Source of the DNA: a bacterium
GTDB taxonomy: Bacteria > Latescibacterota > UBA2968 > GCA-2709665
Assembly: GCA_027619145.1 (NCBI GenBank)
Contig: JAQCGA010000103.1
Coordinates: 1-9,859, forward strand
DNA length: 9,859 nucleotides
Reading direction: 5' to 3'
The notes below the pieces were generated by a model. It made no database searches and had not been told where the DNA came from. It worked only from the letters and a program-made list of their open reading frames with translations. Shown here in pieces: positions 1 through 6,793 of the stretch. Within the stretch, counting starts at the first letter, position 1. Every line of letters starts with the position of its first letter. The translations under genes were made by a program, and so were the position numbers.

Positions 1-91
1 TCAAATGCCGCGAGGGGCTTCCAATTGGGTCCGGTGGAAGGTCGTTGCGTGTGGAGCTTCAGTGCTCCAGGGGCGTACACGAGGGCTTCAG
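1..91. repeat. Dispersed intergenic repeat, copy 1
   Basis: This stretch aligns over its whole length with 4742-4830, about 85% identical by eye with one single-base gap, and shares the 19-bp core caggggcgtacacgagggc (68-86) with a third copy at 2449-2467. All three copies have the same orientation. It lies downstream of the minus-strand UbiD gene and may continue beyond the window edge. No open reading frame is evident in it. It is probably a short non-coding repeat family of the genome. Confidence 0.75.
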
Positions 92-184
92 AGTTTCAGT
101 TTCAGGGAAGGGGGCTAGGGGGTTAGGTTAAAGCGGTCTGGGTAATAGCGATTTTTCACGGGCTCTGGATATATTCAGGATTTG

Positions 185-2020
185 TTAGAGGATACCGTGT
201 AGTGGACCGCCGGGGGTGGCGAGGGTGTCCACTTTTTGGGTGATCTTTGGGTCTTCGATGAGGGGTGGAGCGTGGTGGGGTTTGAGGCGGGCGTCTATGA
301 CGAGGGGGCCGTGGCAGCCCCAGTGTTTGTGTTCGGTAAAGCTGTGAATGCCGTGGATGTCGTGGGAGGGGTTGGAGCGGGTGAAGACGGTCCAGAGGAA
401 GTTGTTGAGGGTACGGGCGGTGAAGTTGCTGTCATCGACGAGGAGGAGGAGGGGGAAGCCGGTGAGGGTATCTGAGGCGGGTTCGAGAGCGGTGGTGAAG
501 CGAAGGATGGTGTCGGTGGTGGCATTGGGGTTTTGAAATGGAGGGGCTTCGATGGCGAGGATGCCGGGGAGGACGACGGTGGGATTTTTGAAGCCGTTGG
601 GGAGGGGCAGGTTGGATGGGATCTCGTGGGCGAGGTCCCGTTTTTTGTTGCCGGCAGCGGCGATAACGACTTTGGAACCCTGGTTGAGGCCGGTGCCAGA
701 ATAGTCCAGGGTGTCTATGGTGGTGCGGGTCTGGAAGTGGAGATCCCGGCACCAGTCCACGCGTTCGAGAATGTGCTGCAAGAAGGTGTCGATGTGGTGG
801 ATATTGAGAGTGGGATTGTCCTCTCCGGCGGCAATGATGAGGTATTTGGCCAGGGAGCACGCGCCGAAGCCGAGGAGGGCGTTGGCCAGGGTGAGGAGTT
901 CCTGGGGTTCGCGTTCCCGGTAAGGGACGTAGCGCTCGGAGCCAATGGCGAGGAGGAGAGGGTGTACGCCAGCGGCGTCTACGGCATTGATGGATTTGAG
1001 GCCGGGGAGTTCTACGGGGACCATGGGGCCGGTGATTTCGTGGATGAGTTCGCCAAAGGAGGTGTCTTCCTGGGGCGGGCGGCCGACGACGGTGAAGGGC
1101 CAGACGGCGTTTTTGCGGTGATAGACGGATTCGACCTGGAGGACGGGGAAGTCGTGGGTGAGGCTGTAGTATCCCAGGTGGTCTCCAAAGGGACCTTCGG
1201 GCAAGGTGTGGCCGGGGATGACGGTGCCGGTGATGCAGAAGTCTGCGTCTGTGGAGAGGGTGTGTCCGTTGCGGTGGGCATACCGGAAGCGGCGTCCGGA
1301 GAGGCCGCCAGCGAAGGCGACTTCGGGGAGGCCTTCGGGTAGGGGCATGACGGCAGCAAAGGTGTGGGCCGGGGGGCCACCGACGAAGATGCTGACTTTG
1401 AGAGGGTCGCCTTTTTGAATGGCGTGGGTGTGGTGGATGCCAATGTCACGACGGATTTGATAGTGCAGGCCAATTTCCTGGTTGGGTTGGTACTGGTTGC
1501 CGGAGAGCTGGACGCGGTACATGCCCAGGTTGGAGTTCAGGATGCCGGGGTTGAGGGGGTCCTCGGTGTAGACCTGGGGGAGGAGGATAAAAGCGCCGCC
1601 GTCGTCTGGCCAGCATTTGATTTGTGGGAGCTGGTCGATGGTGGTCTGGTTTTTCAGGACGGGGCCGGAGGAGACTTTTTTGGGTGGGATGTTGAAGGCA
1701 ATGGAGGCAATGCCGGCGGCTTTCCAGGGGGCGCGCAGGAAACGTGGGGGGTCGGCTTTGATTTCGATGAGGCGTTTGACCCATTTGAGGGTGGACCGAA
1801 AGAGGAAACGGGAGCGGTCCAGGGTGCCGAAGAGGTTGGAGACGGCAGGGAAGGGGCTGCCTTTGACGTGTTCAAAAAAAAGGGCGGGGCCTTGCGCCTG
1901 GTACACGCGGCGCTGGATTTCGGCCATTTCGAGGTGGGGGTCCACTTCTTGCGAAATGCGGACGAGGTGGCCGTGTTTTTCGAGGTCCTGGATGCAGGTG
2001 TGGAGGGATTTATATCGCAT
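185..2020 (-). CDS. UbiD family (prFMN-dependent) decarboxylase
   Basis: A 611-residue protein of the UbiD family, enzymes that use prenylated FMN (made by UbiX) to reversibly decarboxylate aromatic or alpha,beta-unsaturated acids, for example in ubiquinone or menaquinone ring maturation. The active-site residues are visible: Arg169 in the NLGMYR motif, then Glu275 and Asp280 in PEGPFGDHLGYY, matching by spacing the Arg-Glu-Glu/Asp set of Fdc1/UbiD; VGRPP follows at 312-316. It is longer than E. coli UbiD (about 500) and fits the longer class of about 600 residues. The frame stays open upstream to 2578, but that part only translates palindromic repeats, so I start at the Met beginning MRYKSLHTCIQDLEKHG, where family homology begins; Met at 2032 is an alternative. 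Neither has a clear Shine-Dalgarno. No UbiX gene is in the window. Substrate is unknown; a quinone precursor is one guess. Coding strand is C-rich, matching the local strand skew. Confidence 0.93.
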   Translation of the reverse strand: MRYKSLHTCIQDLEKHGHLVRISQEVDPHLEMAEIQRRVYQAQGPALFFEHVKGSPFPAVSNLFGTLDRSRFLFRSTLKWVKRLIEIKADPPRFLRAPWKAAGIASIAFNIPPKKVSSGPVLKNQTTIDQLPQIKCWPDDGGAFILLPQVYTEDPLNPGILNSNLGMYRVQLSGNQYQPNQEIGLHYQIRRDIGIHHTHAIQKGDPLKVSIFVGGPPAHTFAAVMPLPEGLPEVAFAGGLSGRRFRYAHRNGHTLSTDADFCITGTVIPGHTLPEGPFGDHLGYYSLTHDFPVLQVESVYHRKNAVWPFTVVGRPPQEDTSFGELIHEITGPMVPVELPGLKSINAVDAAGVHPLLLAIGSERYVPYREREPQELLTLANALLGFGACSLAKYLIIAAGEDNPTLNIHHIDTFLQHILERVDWCRDLHFQTRTTIDTLDYSGTGLNQGSKVVIAAAGNKKRDLAHEIPSNLPLPNGFKNPTVVLPGILAIEAPPFQNPNATTDTILRFTTALEPASDTLTGFPLLLLVDDSNFTARTLNNFLWTVFTRSNPSHDIHGIHSFTEHKHWGCHGPLVIDARLKPHHAPPLIEDPKITQKVDTLATPGGPLHGIL

Positions 2021-2079
2021 AATTATTTTCATGAAAAGCGGCTCATGCAAAGGCGCAGCCGAAGGCAGCCCGAAGGGTC

Positions 2080-2094
2080 GGTGCAGGATGCACC
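2080..2094. repeat. Small hairpin in the UbiD leader
   Basis: A perfect 6-bp stem (ggtgca / tgcacc) closes a 3-base gga loop, 60 bp upstream of the chosen UbiD start. It may be part of the UbiD 5' untranslated region or of a repeat element; no specific regulatory class is recognised. Confidence 0.35.
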
Positions 2095-2149
2095 GGGCGC
2101 ACGACGCAAAGAAAGGCAACCATAGATTCAGGCGGATAAACATACTATG

Positions 2150-2355
2150 GTAGGGGTGGACCCGTGTGTCCGCCCGGGATTGGGATGGATGGTTGTTTTC
2201 CGAAGGTTTGTGTAGGGGCGGACCTGTGTGTCCGCCCGGATGTTGTTTCTGATTTTCGCAGGGGCGGCAAGTATGATACGCCCGGATGTTGGGACAGATC
2301 GTGATCCACCCGGTTCCTGGTTTTTGTAGGGGCAGGCCCCTGTGCCTGCCCGGGA
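2150..2355. repeat. Array of G-rich palindromic repeat units
   Basis: Four clear units and one degenerate unit follow one another: 2150-2179, 2212-2240, 2258-2286, a degenerate unit at 2291-2312, and 2326-2355. The typical pattern is gtaggggc, an inverted repeat, then gcccgg. Unit 2 has a 7-bp stem gggcgga/tccgccc around an 8-base loop (2216-2237); unit 4 has an 8-bp stem gggcaggc/gcctgccc (2330-2351). Stem bases change together between units, so pairing is kept while sequence varies. Similar G-rich hairpin repeats occur in intergenic DNA of many bacteria. Role unknown. Confidence 0.8.
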
Positions 2356-2387
2356 TTTTTGGGTATGTGACAATATAAAGAGATTTT

Positions 2388-2530
2388 GGTCTGGGGTCCA
2401 CTGGAAGAGGACCTGGGGTGGAGTGGGTTTTGTGTGGTATCTGTGCTTCAGGGGCGTACACGAGGGCGGGAGAGGTCCTATCCGAAGGTTGCGAGGGTGC
2501 TTCGAGGTGATAAGCTGCGGAGGGTGAGGG
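2388..2530. repeat. Dispersed intergenic repeat, copy 2
   Basis: The 19-bp core caggggcgtacacgagggc at 2449-2467 is identical to those in copies 1 and 3. The right flank (ggtcctat, then aaggttg and gagggtgct) aligns with 4832-4864 of copy 3. The left flank resembles the others only weakly (ggtctgg, tggaag), so the left edge is approximate. It is in the same orientation as copies 1 and 3. Confidence 0.65.
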
Positions 2531-2630
2531 AGGTATGTTTTGCTTGATGTTTTGGGATTTTGTGCTGATGTTGGGCATGGTTTGGGATGAAGGCTGTAGA
2601 GATAAAAATAAATCATTGGGATTGAAAATT

Positions 2631-2637
2631 GGGGAGG
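2631..2637 (+). promoter_or_regulatory. Ribosome binding site for the CocE-type hydrolase
   Basis: GGGGAGG sits five bases before the ATG at 2643. The longer in-frame start at 2535 has its purine stretch only one base away and would add 36 residues unlike the family, so this site decides the start. Confidence 0.75.
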
Positions 2638-2642
2638 TTGAT

Positions 2643-4601
2643 ATGGAGGTTGAGAAGCGGAGTATTTGTTCGGAGAAGGGGTTTGAGGTTCAGACGAGTA
2701 ACCGGTATCGGATTCCGGTGAGTGATGGGGTTGTGTTGGGGGCAACGGTGACGCGGCCGGTGGGAGAAGGGCAGTTTCCAGCGCTGGTGTGGTACGATCC
2801 GTACCGGGGTGGGTCGGACGGGTCGGCAAGTGGGCTGGCGCAGTACTTTGGGCAGCGGGGGTATGCGTTTGTGTATTTGAATGCGCGGGGGACGGGGAAC
2901 TCGGAGGGGGTGAGTCGGGATGAGTATATGGTGGAGGAGACGCAGGATGGGGTGGATGCGATTGCGTGGCTGGCGGCGCAGGGGTGGTGTGATGGGAAGG
3001 TGGGGATGCTGGGGACATCGTACAGTGGATTCACGACGTTGCAGGTGGCGGCGGAGACACCGCCTGCGTTGAAGGCGATTGCGCCAGCGTATTTTACGGA
3101 TCGGCGGTACACGGACGATTGCCATTATAAGGGGGGGGGTTTGCGGGGGTATTATGATATGCTGACGTACGGGATTGGGATGGTGGCGCGGAATGGGTTG
3201 CCGCCGTTCCGGGAGACGGTGGGGGAGGCGTGGAGTGAGATGTGGCAGCAGCGACTGGAGGAGAGTGAGCCGTATTTGCTGAAGTGGATTTCACATCCAG
3301 TGGAGGATGCGTACTGGGAGGTGGGGTCGATTGTGGGGAAGTACGATCGGGTGAAGGCGGCGGCGATGTTGATTGGGGGGTGGCACGATGGGTATTTAAA
3401 TCCACCGTTGCGGATTTACCGGGCGTTGGAAGGACCGAAGAAGTTGCTGATGGGGCCGTGGTCGCATACGTATGGGGATACGTCGCATTGTGGGCCTCGG
3501 ATTGATATTTATTTTGAGATGTTGCGGTGGTTTGACCGGTGGTTGAAGGAGATGGACAATGGGGTGGAGGAGGAGCCTGGGGTTCAGGTGTACGAGCAGG
3601 AGTTTGAGGAGCCGGTGGTGGATCGGACGGTGATTGCGGGGCGCTGGCGGACGGCGGAGGATTTGCCGGTGGATGAGCCGTGGGTGTATCATTTGTGTGC
3701 GGGGGAGATGGTGGAGGATGAGGTGAAAGAGGTGGGTTCAGAGGCGGTGCCGTACCTGGCGGCGGCGAGTAGGAACGGGGGGTTGTGGGATGCGGGGGTG
3801 CCGTTTACGTTGCCGGGAGAGCAGGGAGAGGATTCGGCACGGGCGATAAATTTTGTGTCCGAGCCGCTGGCAGAAGAGGTGGCGATTTTTGGGAATCCGA
3901 CGTTTCGACTGTATGTGAGTTCGGACGTGGAGGTGGTGCCGGTGGCGGTGCGGTTGCTGGAGGTTGGGGAGGATGGGACGCGTGTGCTGGTGACGAGGGG
4001 GATTTTGAATACGACGCGGCGGAATGGGATGGACCGGGCGGAACCGCTGGTGCCGGGGGAGGTGACGGAACTGGCGTTTCATCTGGAGGCGACGGCGTGG
4101 CGGTTTGGGAAGGGGAATCGGATTGGGATCAGTGTGAATGGATCGGATTTCCCAAATGTGTGGCCCACGCCGCAGGCAGGACGGATTACGGTGCATTGGG
4201 GACCGGAGCATCCGTCACAGATTAGGTTGCCGGTGTGGGATGGTGGAGAGGGGCCAGTGTTTGAGTATTTGCCTTCGCCACACGGTGCACGGCAGACGGG
4301 GTCCGGGAGTACGCCCTGGCAGGTGGTGCACGATGTGCTGGAGGATCGGTACCGGTTCGTTTTTCAGAATGGAGCAGGGGAGATGGGGGTGTCTCACAGG
4401 GATCCGGCGGTGGCGTGGATTCGGGGTGGGCGAGATGCGAGTGTGGCCTGGCCGGGGTTTTCGGTGCGGTCTGAAGCATCGGGTGCGTTGACGAGTGATG
4501 CGGATTGTTTTACGATGGATCTGGCGTTGAATGTGTATTTGAACGATCGGTTGTATTTTCAGAAGAGTTGGAGCAGGACGGTGAAGCGGGCGTTGTTGTA
4601 A
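2643..4601 (+). CDS. CocE/NonD family hydrolase (peptidase S15-like)
   Basis: A 652-residue serine hydrolase of the CocE/X-Pro dipeptidyl-peptidase class, which cleaves esters, amides or acyl-peptides. The alpha/beta-hydrolase domain spans about residues 20-300: Tyr54 in YDPYRGG is the probable oxyanion-hole tyrosine, Ser126 in GTSYSG the nucleophile, Asp249 in GWHDGY and His275 in GPWSH complete the triad, with spacing like cocaine esterase. A jelly-roll (PepX_C-like) domain covers about 310-560, followed by a C-terminal extension of about 90 residues. No signal peptide is seen, so it is likely cytosolic. It stands alone between a divergent and a convergent neighbour and is bracketed by copies 2 and 3 of the dispersed repeat. 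Codons strongly favour G at the third base. A run of nine G lies at 3131-3139 (Lys163-Gly166); the frame is intact at this length. The natural substrate cannot be read from sequence. Confidence 0.95.
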   Translation: MEVEKRSICSEKGFEVQTSNRYRIPVSDGVVLGATVTRPVGEGQFPALVWYDPYRGGSDGSASGLAQYFGQRGYAFVYLNARGTGNSEGVSRDEYMVEETQDGVDAIAWLAAQGWCDGKVGMLGTSYSGFTTLQVAAETPPALKAIAPAYFTDRRYTDDCHYKGGGLRGYYDMLTYGIGMVARNGLPPFRETVGEAWSEMWQQRLEESEPYLLKWISHPVEDAYWEVGSIVGKYDRVKAAAMLIGGWHDGYLNPPLRIYRALEGPKKLLMGPWSHTYGDTSHCGPRIDIYFEMLRWFDRWLKEMDNGVEEEPGVQVYEQEFEEPVVDRTVIAGRWRTAEDLPVDEPWVYHLCAGEMVEDEVKEVGSEAVPYLAAASRNGGLWDAGVPFTLPGEQGEDSARAINFVSEPLAEEVAIFGNPTFRLYVSSDVEVVPVAVRLLEVGEDGTRVLVTRGILNTTRRNGMDRAEPLVPGEVTELAFHLEATAWRFGKGNRIGISVNGSDFPNVWPTPQAGRITVHWGPEHPSQIRLPVWDGGEGPVFEYLPSPHGARQTGSGSTPWQVVHDVLEDRYRFVFQNGAGEMGVSHRDPAVAWIRGGRDASVAWPGFSVRSEASGALTSDADCFTMDLALNVYLNDRLYFQKSWSRTVKRALL

Positions 4602-4621
4602 AATCGGCCCCCTGCCCGCGT

Positions 4622-4644
4622 GTCGGCAACCCCGTGTTGCCGAC
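4622..4644. terminator. Stem-loop 1, possible CocE terminator
   Basis: A perfect 9-bp stem gtcggcaac/gttgccgac encloses the 5-base loop cccgt, 20 bases after the CocE stop codon. The following bases are T-rich (ttacttctgtctgttt) but not a clean T tract, so termination is plausible rather than certain. It may simply be part of the repeat element that continues to the right. Confidence 0.5.
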
Positions 4645-4676
4645 TTACTTCTGTCTGTTTGCCCCCCACCCGCGTT

Positions 4677-4697
4677 TCGACGCCCTCGTGGCGTCGA
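4677..4697. repeat. Stem-loop 2
   Basis: A perfect 8-bp stem tcgacgcc/ggcgtcga encloses the 5-base loop ctcgt. It lies between stem-loops 1 and 3 and probably belongs to the same composite intergenic element. Confidence 0.6.
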
Positions 4698-4726
4698 TCT
4701 ACTTTTGTCTACGCGACAAAAGTAGA
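4698..4726. repeat. Stem-loop 3
   Basis: A perfect 12-bp stem tctacttttgtc/gacaaaagtaga encloses the 5-base loop tacgc. It directly abuts stem-loop 2. Copy 3 of the dispersed repeat begins 15 bases further on. Confidence 0.7.
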
Positions 4727-4741
4727 CAAAAACGCGCTCGC

Positions 4742-4881
4742 TCAGACGCCGCGAGGGGCTTTCAATTTGGTCTGGTGGAAGGTCGTAACGTAGGAGGTTC
4801 AGTGTTTCAGGGGCGTACACGAGGGCTTCAGGGGTCCTATCTGAGAAGGTTGAGGGTGCTGCGAAGCCGGAGGGTGGAAGG
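4742..4881. repeat. Dispersed intergenic repeat, copy 3
   Basis: The left part (4742-4830) matches 1-91 almost throughout, and the core at 4808-4826 is identical in all three copies. The right part (about 4831-4881) matches the right flank of copy 2 but not copy 1, so this is the longest version seen. It lies between two convergent genes, a common place for non-coding repeats. Confidence 0.75.
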
Positions 4882-4922
4882 TCGGAAAATCGGGGTGCAC
4901 GGCGTAGCCGGGGTGCTGTGGG

Positions 4923-5255
4923 TCAGGTTTGTTTGTTGCGGGCTACGGTGAGGGATTTTTCGGCCCAGAGGAGGAGGGCTTCGGGGTCTTCGAGGATGTC
5001 GGGGGGGATTTCGTAGAACTGGAGGTGTTGGGTGCGGTTGTTGCGCTGGTAGGTGAAGGGGTCCATGCCTTCTTCTTCATAGTCTGGGCGGTTGGTGTCG
5101 TCCACTTTGAAGTAGGCGGTGTCGTCTGCGAGGAGGGCGATGAAGAGGCCGTCGCACCAGATGCCTGCGCCGCCGAACATCCGGCGGCTTTTCAGGTCTC
5201 CCAGGCCTTCGAGCTGGCTCAGGATGAAGTCGCGGTATTCTTCGCTGACGCTCAC
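4923..5255 (-). CDS. TfoX/Sxy family N-terminal domain protein
   Basis: A 110-residue protein that is essentially a single TfoX N-terminal domain. The family signature is clear: RRMFGGAGIW at 24-33, the acidic loop ADD at 43-45, YFKVDDTNR at 48-56 and GMDPF at 63-67. In gamma-proteobacteria, full-length TfoX/Sxy activates competence genes with CRP, but stand-alone N-terminal-domain proteins like this are widespread and their role is not settled. The C-terminal TfoX domain is absent, so a competence role should not be assumed. The start is a GTG at 5255, with only a weak purine stretch before it. It follows the flavoprotein gene after 15 bp on the same strand, so the two are probably co-transcribed. 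No membrane segment or signal peptide is seen. Confidence 0.9.
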   Translation of the reverse strand: MSVSEEYRDFILSQLEGLGDLKSRRMFGGAGIWCDGLFIALLADDTAYFKVDDTNRPDYEEEGMDPFTYQRNNRTQHLQFYEIPPDILEDPEALLLWAEKSLTVARNKQT

Positions 5256-5270
5256 GGGCGGATTCCGGGA

Positions 5271-6527
5271 TTATTTGAAGAGGAGTTTGAGATAGAAGAG
5301 GGGGCTGGTGAGTTCTTTTTTGGGAATGGCGTTGGCGATCATGCTGCAGATGAGGTCGCTGATCTGGTCGTTGCGTGCGGCTTTGTGGATGACGAAATTG
5401 AGGAGGGGGCGCCAGCGGCCCAGGTCCTGGAGGCGCTTGCTGATTTTGAGTTCGTCGCCCAGGGCATCCCAGAGGCGGTCTTCGTAACGTTTGAGGAAGG
5501 GTTCGCTGAAGTCGTTGGCCCCTTTGGCTTCTACGGCGGCTTCTACGGCGAAGCGGGCAGAGTAGAGGGCGTTGCCAATGCCTTCGCCGGTGAAGGGGTC
5601 GATGAGGCCGGCGGCGTCGCCCAAAAGAAGGAAACCGTTGCCGTGGCTTTTGCGGCGGATGCTGCCCACAGGGAGGTTCCAGCCTACGGGTTCTTCCAGG
5701 GGCCGGGCATTCGCAAAGCGTTCTGCAAAGGGCGGACGGTGGATGACTTTTTGAAGGGCGTCTTTGAGGTTGACGTTGTTTTGTTTGATGGCGGTGTGGA
5801 GCATGCCAATGCCAATGTTGGCGTGTCCGTTGCCCAGGGGGAAGGCCCAGAAGTAGCCGGGGAGGGCTTCGTCCACAAAGTGGAGTTCGATCTGGTCGTC
5901 CAGGCCGGTGACGTTTTCGTAATAACAACGGAGAGCGACGACGGAGTGGTCGCCGTCGTGGAGGTAGCAGCCGGTTTTTCGGGCGACAATGGAGCTGAAT
6001 CCGTCGCAGCCCAGGACGAGGTTGCCTCGGAATTCTAGTTCCTGTCCGTCGTCGGTTTTTCCGTGTACGCCACAGACGGTACCGTTTTCCCAGAGGAGGT
6101 CGCGGACGGAGAAGCCTTCGACGCATCCGGTGGAGACGGCGCGGGCTTCTTCGAAGAGCATGGTGTCAAAGACTTCCCGACGGATGACGAAGCCTTCCAT
6201 GGGGAGGTCCCTGCCGGTGAGGGCGTCGTGCAGGTCGTGGCGGCTGAGGTCGATGACGACGTTGACGTGGTCTGGGCTGCCGAAGACGACTTTGTTGATG
6301 GGCGCACCGGGGAGGGCGCGGACTTTGTCGAGGAGGCCCAGGTCGAGTAAAATGGCAACGGATTTTCCGGAGAGGGCGTCTCCACAGATTTTGTCACGAG
6401 GGAAATAGGATTTGTCCAGGAGCAGGGTTTTGAGGCCGTGGCGAGCGGCGTAGAGGGCCGCTGTTGCACCTGATGGCCCAGCGCCGACAATGATGAGGTC
6501 GTAGGTCTGGTTCTGAAGATCCGACAT
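5271..6527 (-). CDS. Geranylgeranyl reductase family FAD-dependent oxidoreductase
   Basis: A 418-residue flavoprotein of the geranylgeranyl reductase (GGR/ChlP-like) family, which hydrogenates double bonds of polyprenyl chains in chlorophylls, archaeal-type lipids or menaquinone tails. The N-terminal FAD-binding GAGPSG is at 15-20, CGDALSG at 48-54, the family motif YFWAFPLG at 225-232, and the second FAD motif GDAAGLIDPFTGEGIGNAL at 303-321. Length is as expected for the family. The ATG at 6527 is preceded by AGGAA (6533-6537) at a normal distance. It is the first gene of a unit with the TfoX-domain gene and is divergent from the amidohydrolase. Nothing suggests phototrophy, so menaquinone or other isoprenoid reduction is a reasonable guess; a halogenase/hydroxylase-like use of the same fold is an alternative. 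The coding strand is C-rich like UbiD. Confidence 0.92.
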   Translation of the reverse strand: MSDLQNQTYDLIIVGAGPSGATAALYAARHGLKTLLLDKSYFPRDKICGDALSGKSVAILLDLGLLDKVRALPGAPINKVVFGSPDHVNVVIDLSRHDLHDALTGRDLPMEGFVIRREVFDTMLFEEARAVSTGCVEGFSVRDLLWENGTVCGVHGKTDDGQELEFRGNLVLGCDGFSSIVARKTGCYLHDGDHSVVALRCYYENVTGLDDQIELHFVDEALPGYFWAFPLGNGHANIGIGMLHTAIKQNNVNLKDALQKVIHRPPFAERFANARPLEEPVGWNLPVGSIRRKSHGNGFLLLGDAAGLIDPFTGEGIGNALYSARFAVEAAVEAKGANDFSEPFLKRYEDRLWDALGDELKISKRLQDLGRWRPLLNFVIHKAARNDQISDLICSMIANAIPKKELTSPLFYLKLLFK

Positions 6528-6532
6528 CGAAA

Positions 6533-6537
6533 TTCCT
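6533..6537 (-). promoter_or_regulatory. Ribosome binding site for the GGR-type reductase
   Basis: AGGAA on the minus strand lies five bases before the ATG at 6527. It supports this start for the reductase. Confidence 0.6.
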
Positions 6538-6645
6538 GTTGAAAAATAAAGAAAAGCAACTGCAGATGGACACGGATGTCCGGGGTTGTGGAGAACGGTG
6601 TAACTTATCTGGAACGGGCGGGGGAGTCAAGCAGAAATCACGGAA

Positions 6646-6727
6646 GGGCACGGAGCCGCCACCCACCCGGAGGACCCGCCGCACGGAGGGGCACGGAGCC
6701 CACCACCCTGAAGACTCGCCGCACGAA
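6646..6727. repeat. Imperfect tandem duplication of about 40 bp
   Basis: Two adjacent units, 6646-6688 and 6689-6727, both begin gggcacggagcc, continue through a C-rich stretch and end near cgccgcacg. The second is a few bases shorter. It occupies the middle of the 266-bp divergent region 6528-6793 between the GGR-type gene and the amidohydrolase. The rest of that region holds a small hairpin at 6568-6581 (ggaca/tgtcc) and an AT-richer stretch before the amidohydrolase that may carry its promoter, which I cannot place. Confidence 0.6.
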
Positions 6728-6793
6728 AGATATGAAGTTCCGTCTATATGATTGTACTCTAAATCGAGACAGCCTGAAAGGAACGGGGACGAT

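Larger units (their letters stand above)
2021..2642. other. Divergent intergenic region, 622 bp, repeat-rich
   Basis: This lies between the divergent UbiD and CocE genes and should hold both promoters, though I cannot place either with confidence. From left to right it contains a short hairpin (2080-2094), an array of G-rich palindromes (2150-2355), copy 2 of the dispersed repeat (about 2388-2530) and an AT-richer leader before the CocE start. Open frames that cross it give low-complexity Pro/His/Ser-rich translations and are not genes. Confidence 0.7.
4602..4922. other. Convergent intergenic region, 321 bp
   Basis: This separates the 3' ends of the CocE gene (plus) and the TfoX-domain gene (minus). 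It holds three stem-loops in the first 125 bases and copy 3 of the dispersed repeat in the rest. No coding potential is supported. Confidence 0.7.

Noticed and set aside
533..2125. Long plus-strand open frames opposite UbiD (533-1342, 1364-2125)
   Set aside because: They are Gly/Val/Asp/Glu-rich shadows with no domain signal, opposite an unmistakable UbiD.
2150..2355. CRISPR array
   Set aside because: Units vary in their stems, are spaced unevenly, and no cas genes are present; these are palindromic intergenic repeats.
2021..2578. In-frame N-terminal extension of the UbiD gene by up to 186 codons
   Set aside because: The extension translates the palindromic repeats and gives a low-complexity Pro/His-rich sequence; UbiD homology begins at the Met at 2020.
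2128..3018. Long minus-strand open frame opposite the CocE gene start
   Set aside because: Its product is Pro/Ser/Thr/His-rich low complexity, caused by the strong G skew of the sense strand; the plus-strand CocE has full family motifs.
1..4881. Integron cassette array (repeats as attC sites)
   Set aside because: No GTTRRRY/RYYYAAC core pair flanking the copies is seen, the bracketed genes face opposite ways, and there is no integrase in the window.
4923..5255. Competence regulator assignment for the TfoX-domain protein
   Set aside because: Only the N-terminal domain is present and no competence genes are nearby, so the specific role is not supported.
4929..6038. Long plus-strand open frame opposite the TfoX and GGR genes
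   Set aside because: It spans two real minus-strand genes and has a Val/Gly/Ala/Glu-rich composition without any motif; it reflects the skewed base composition.
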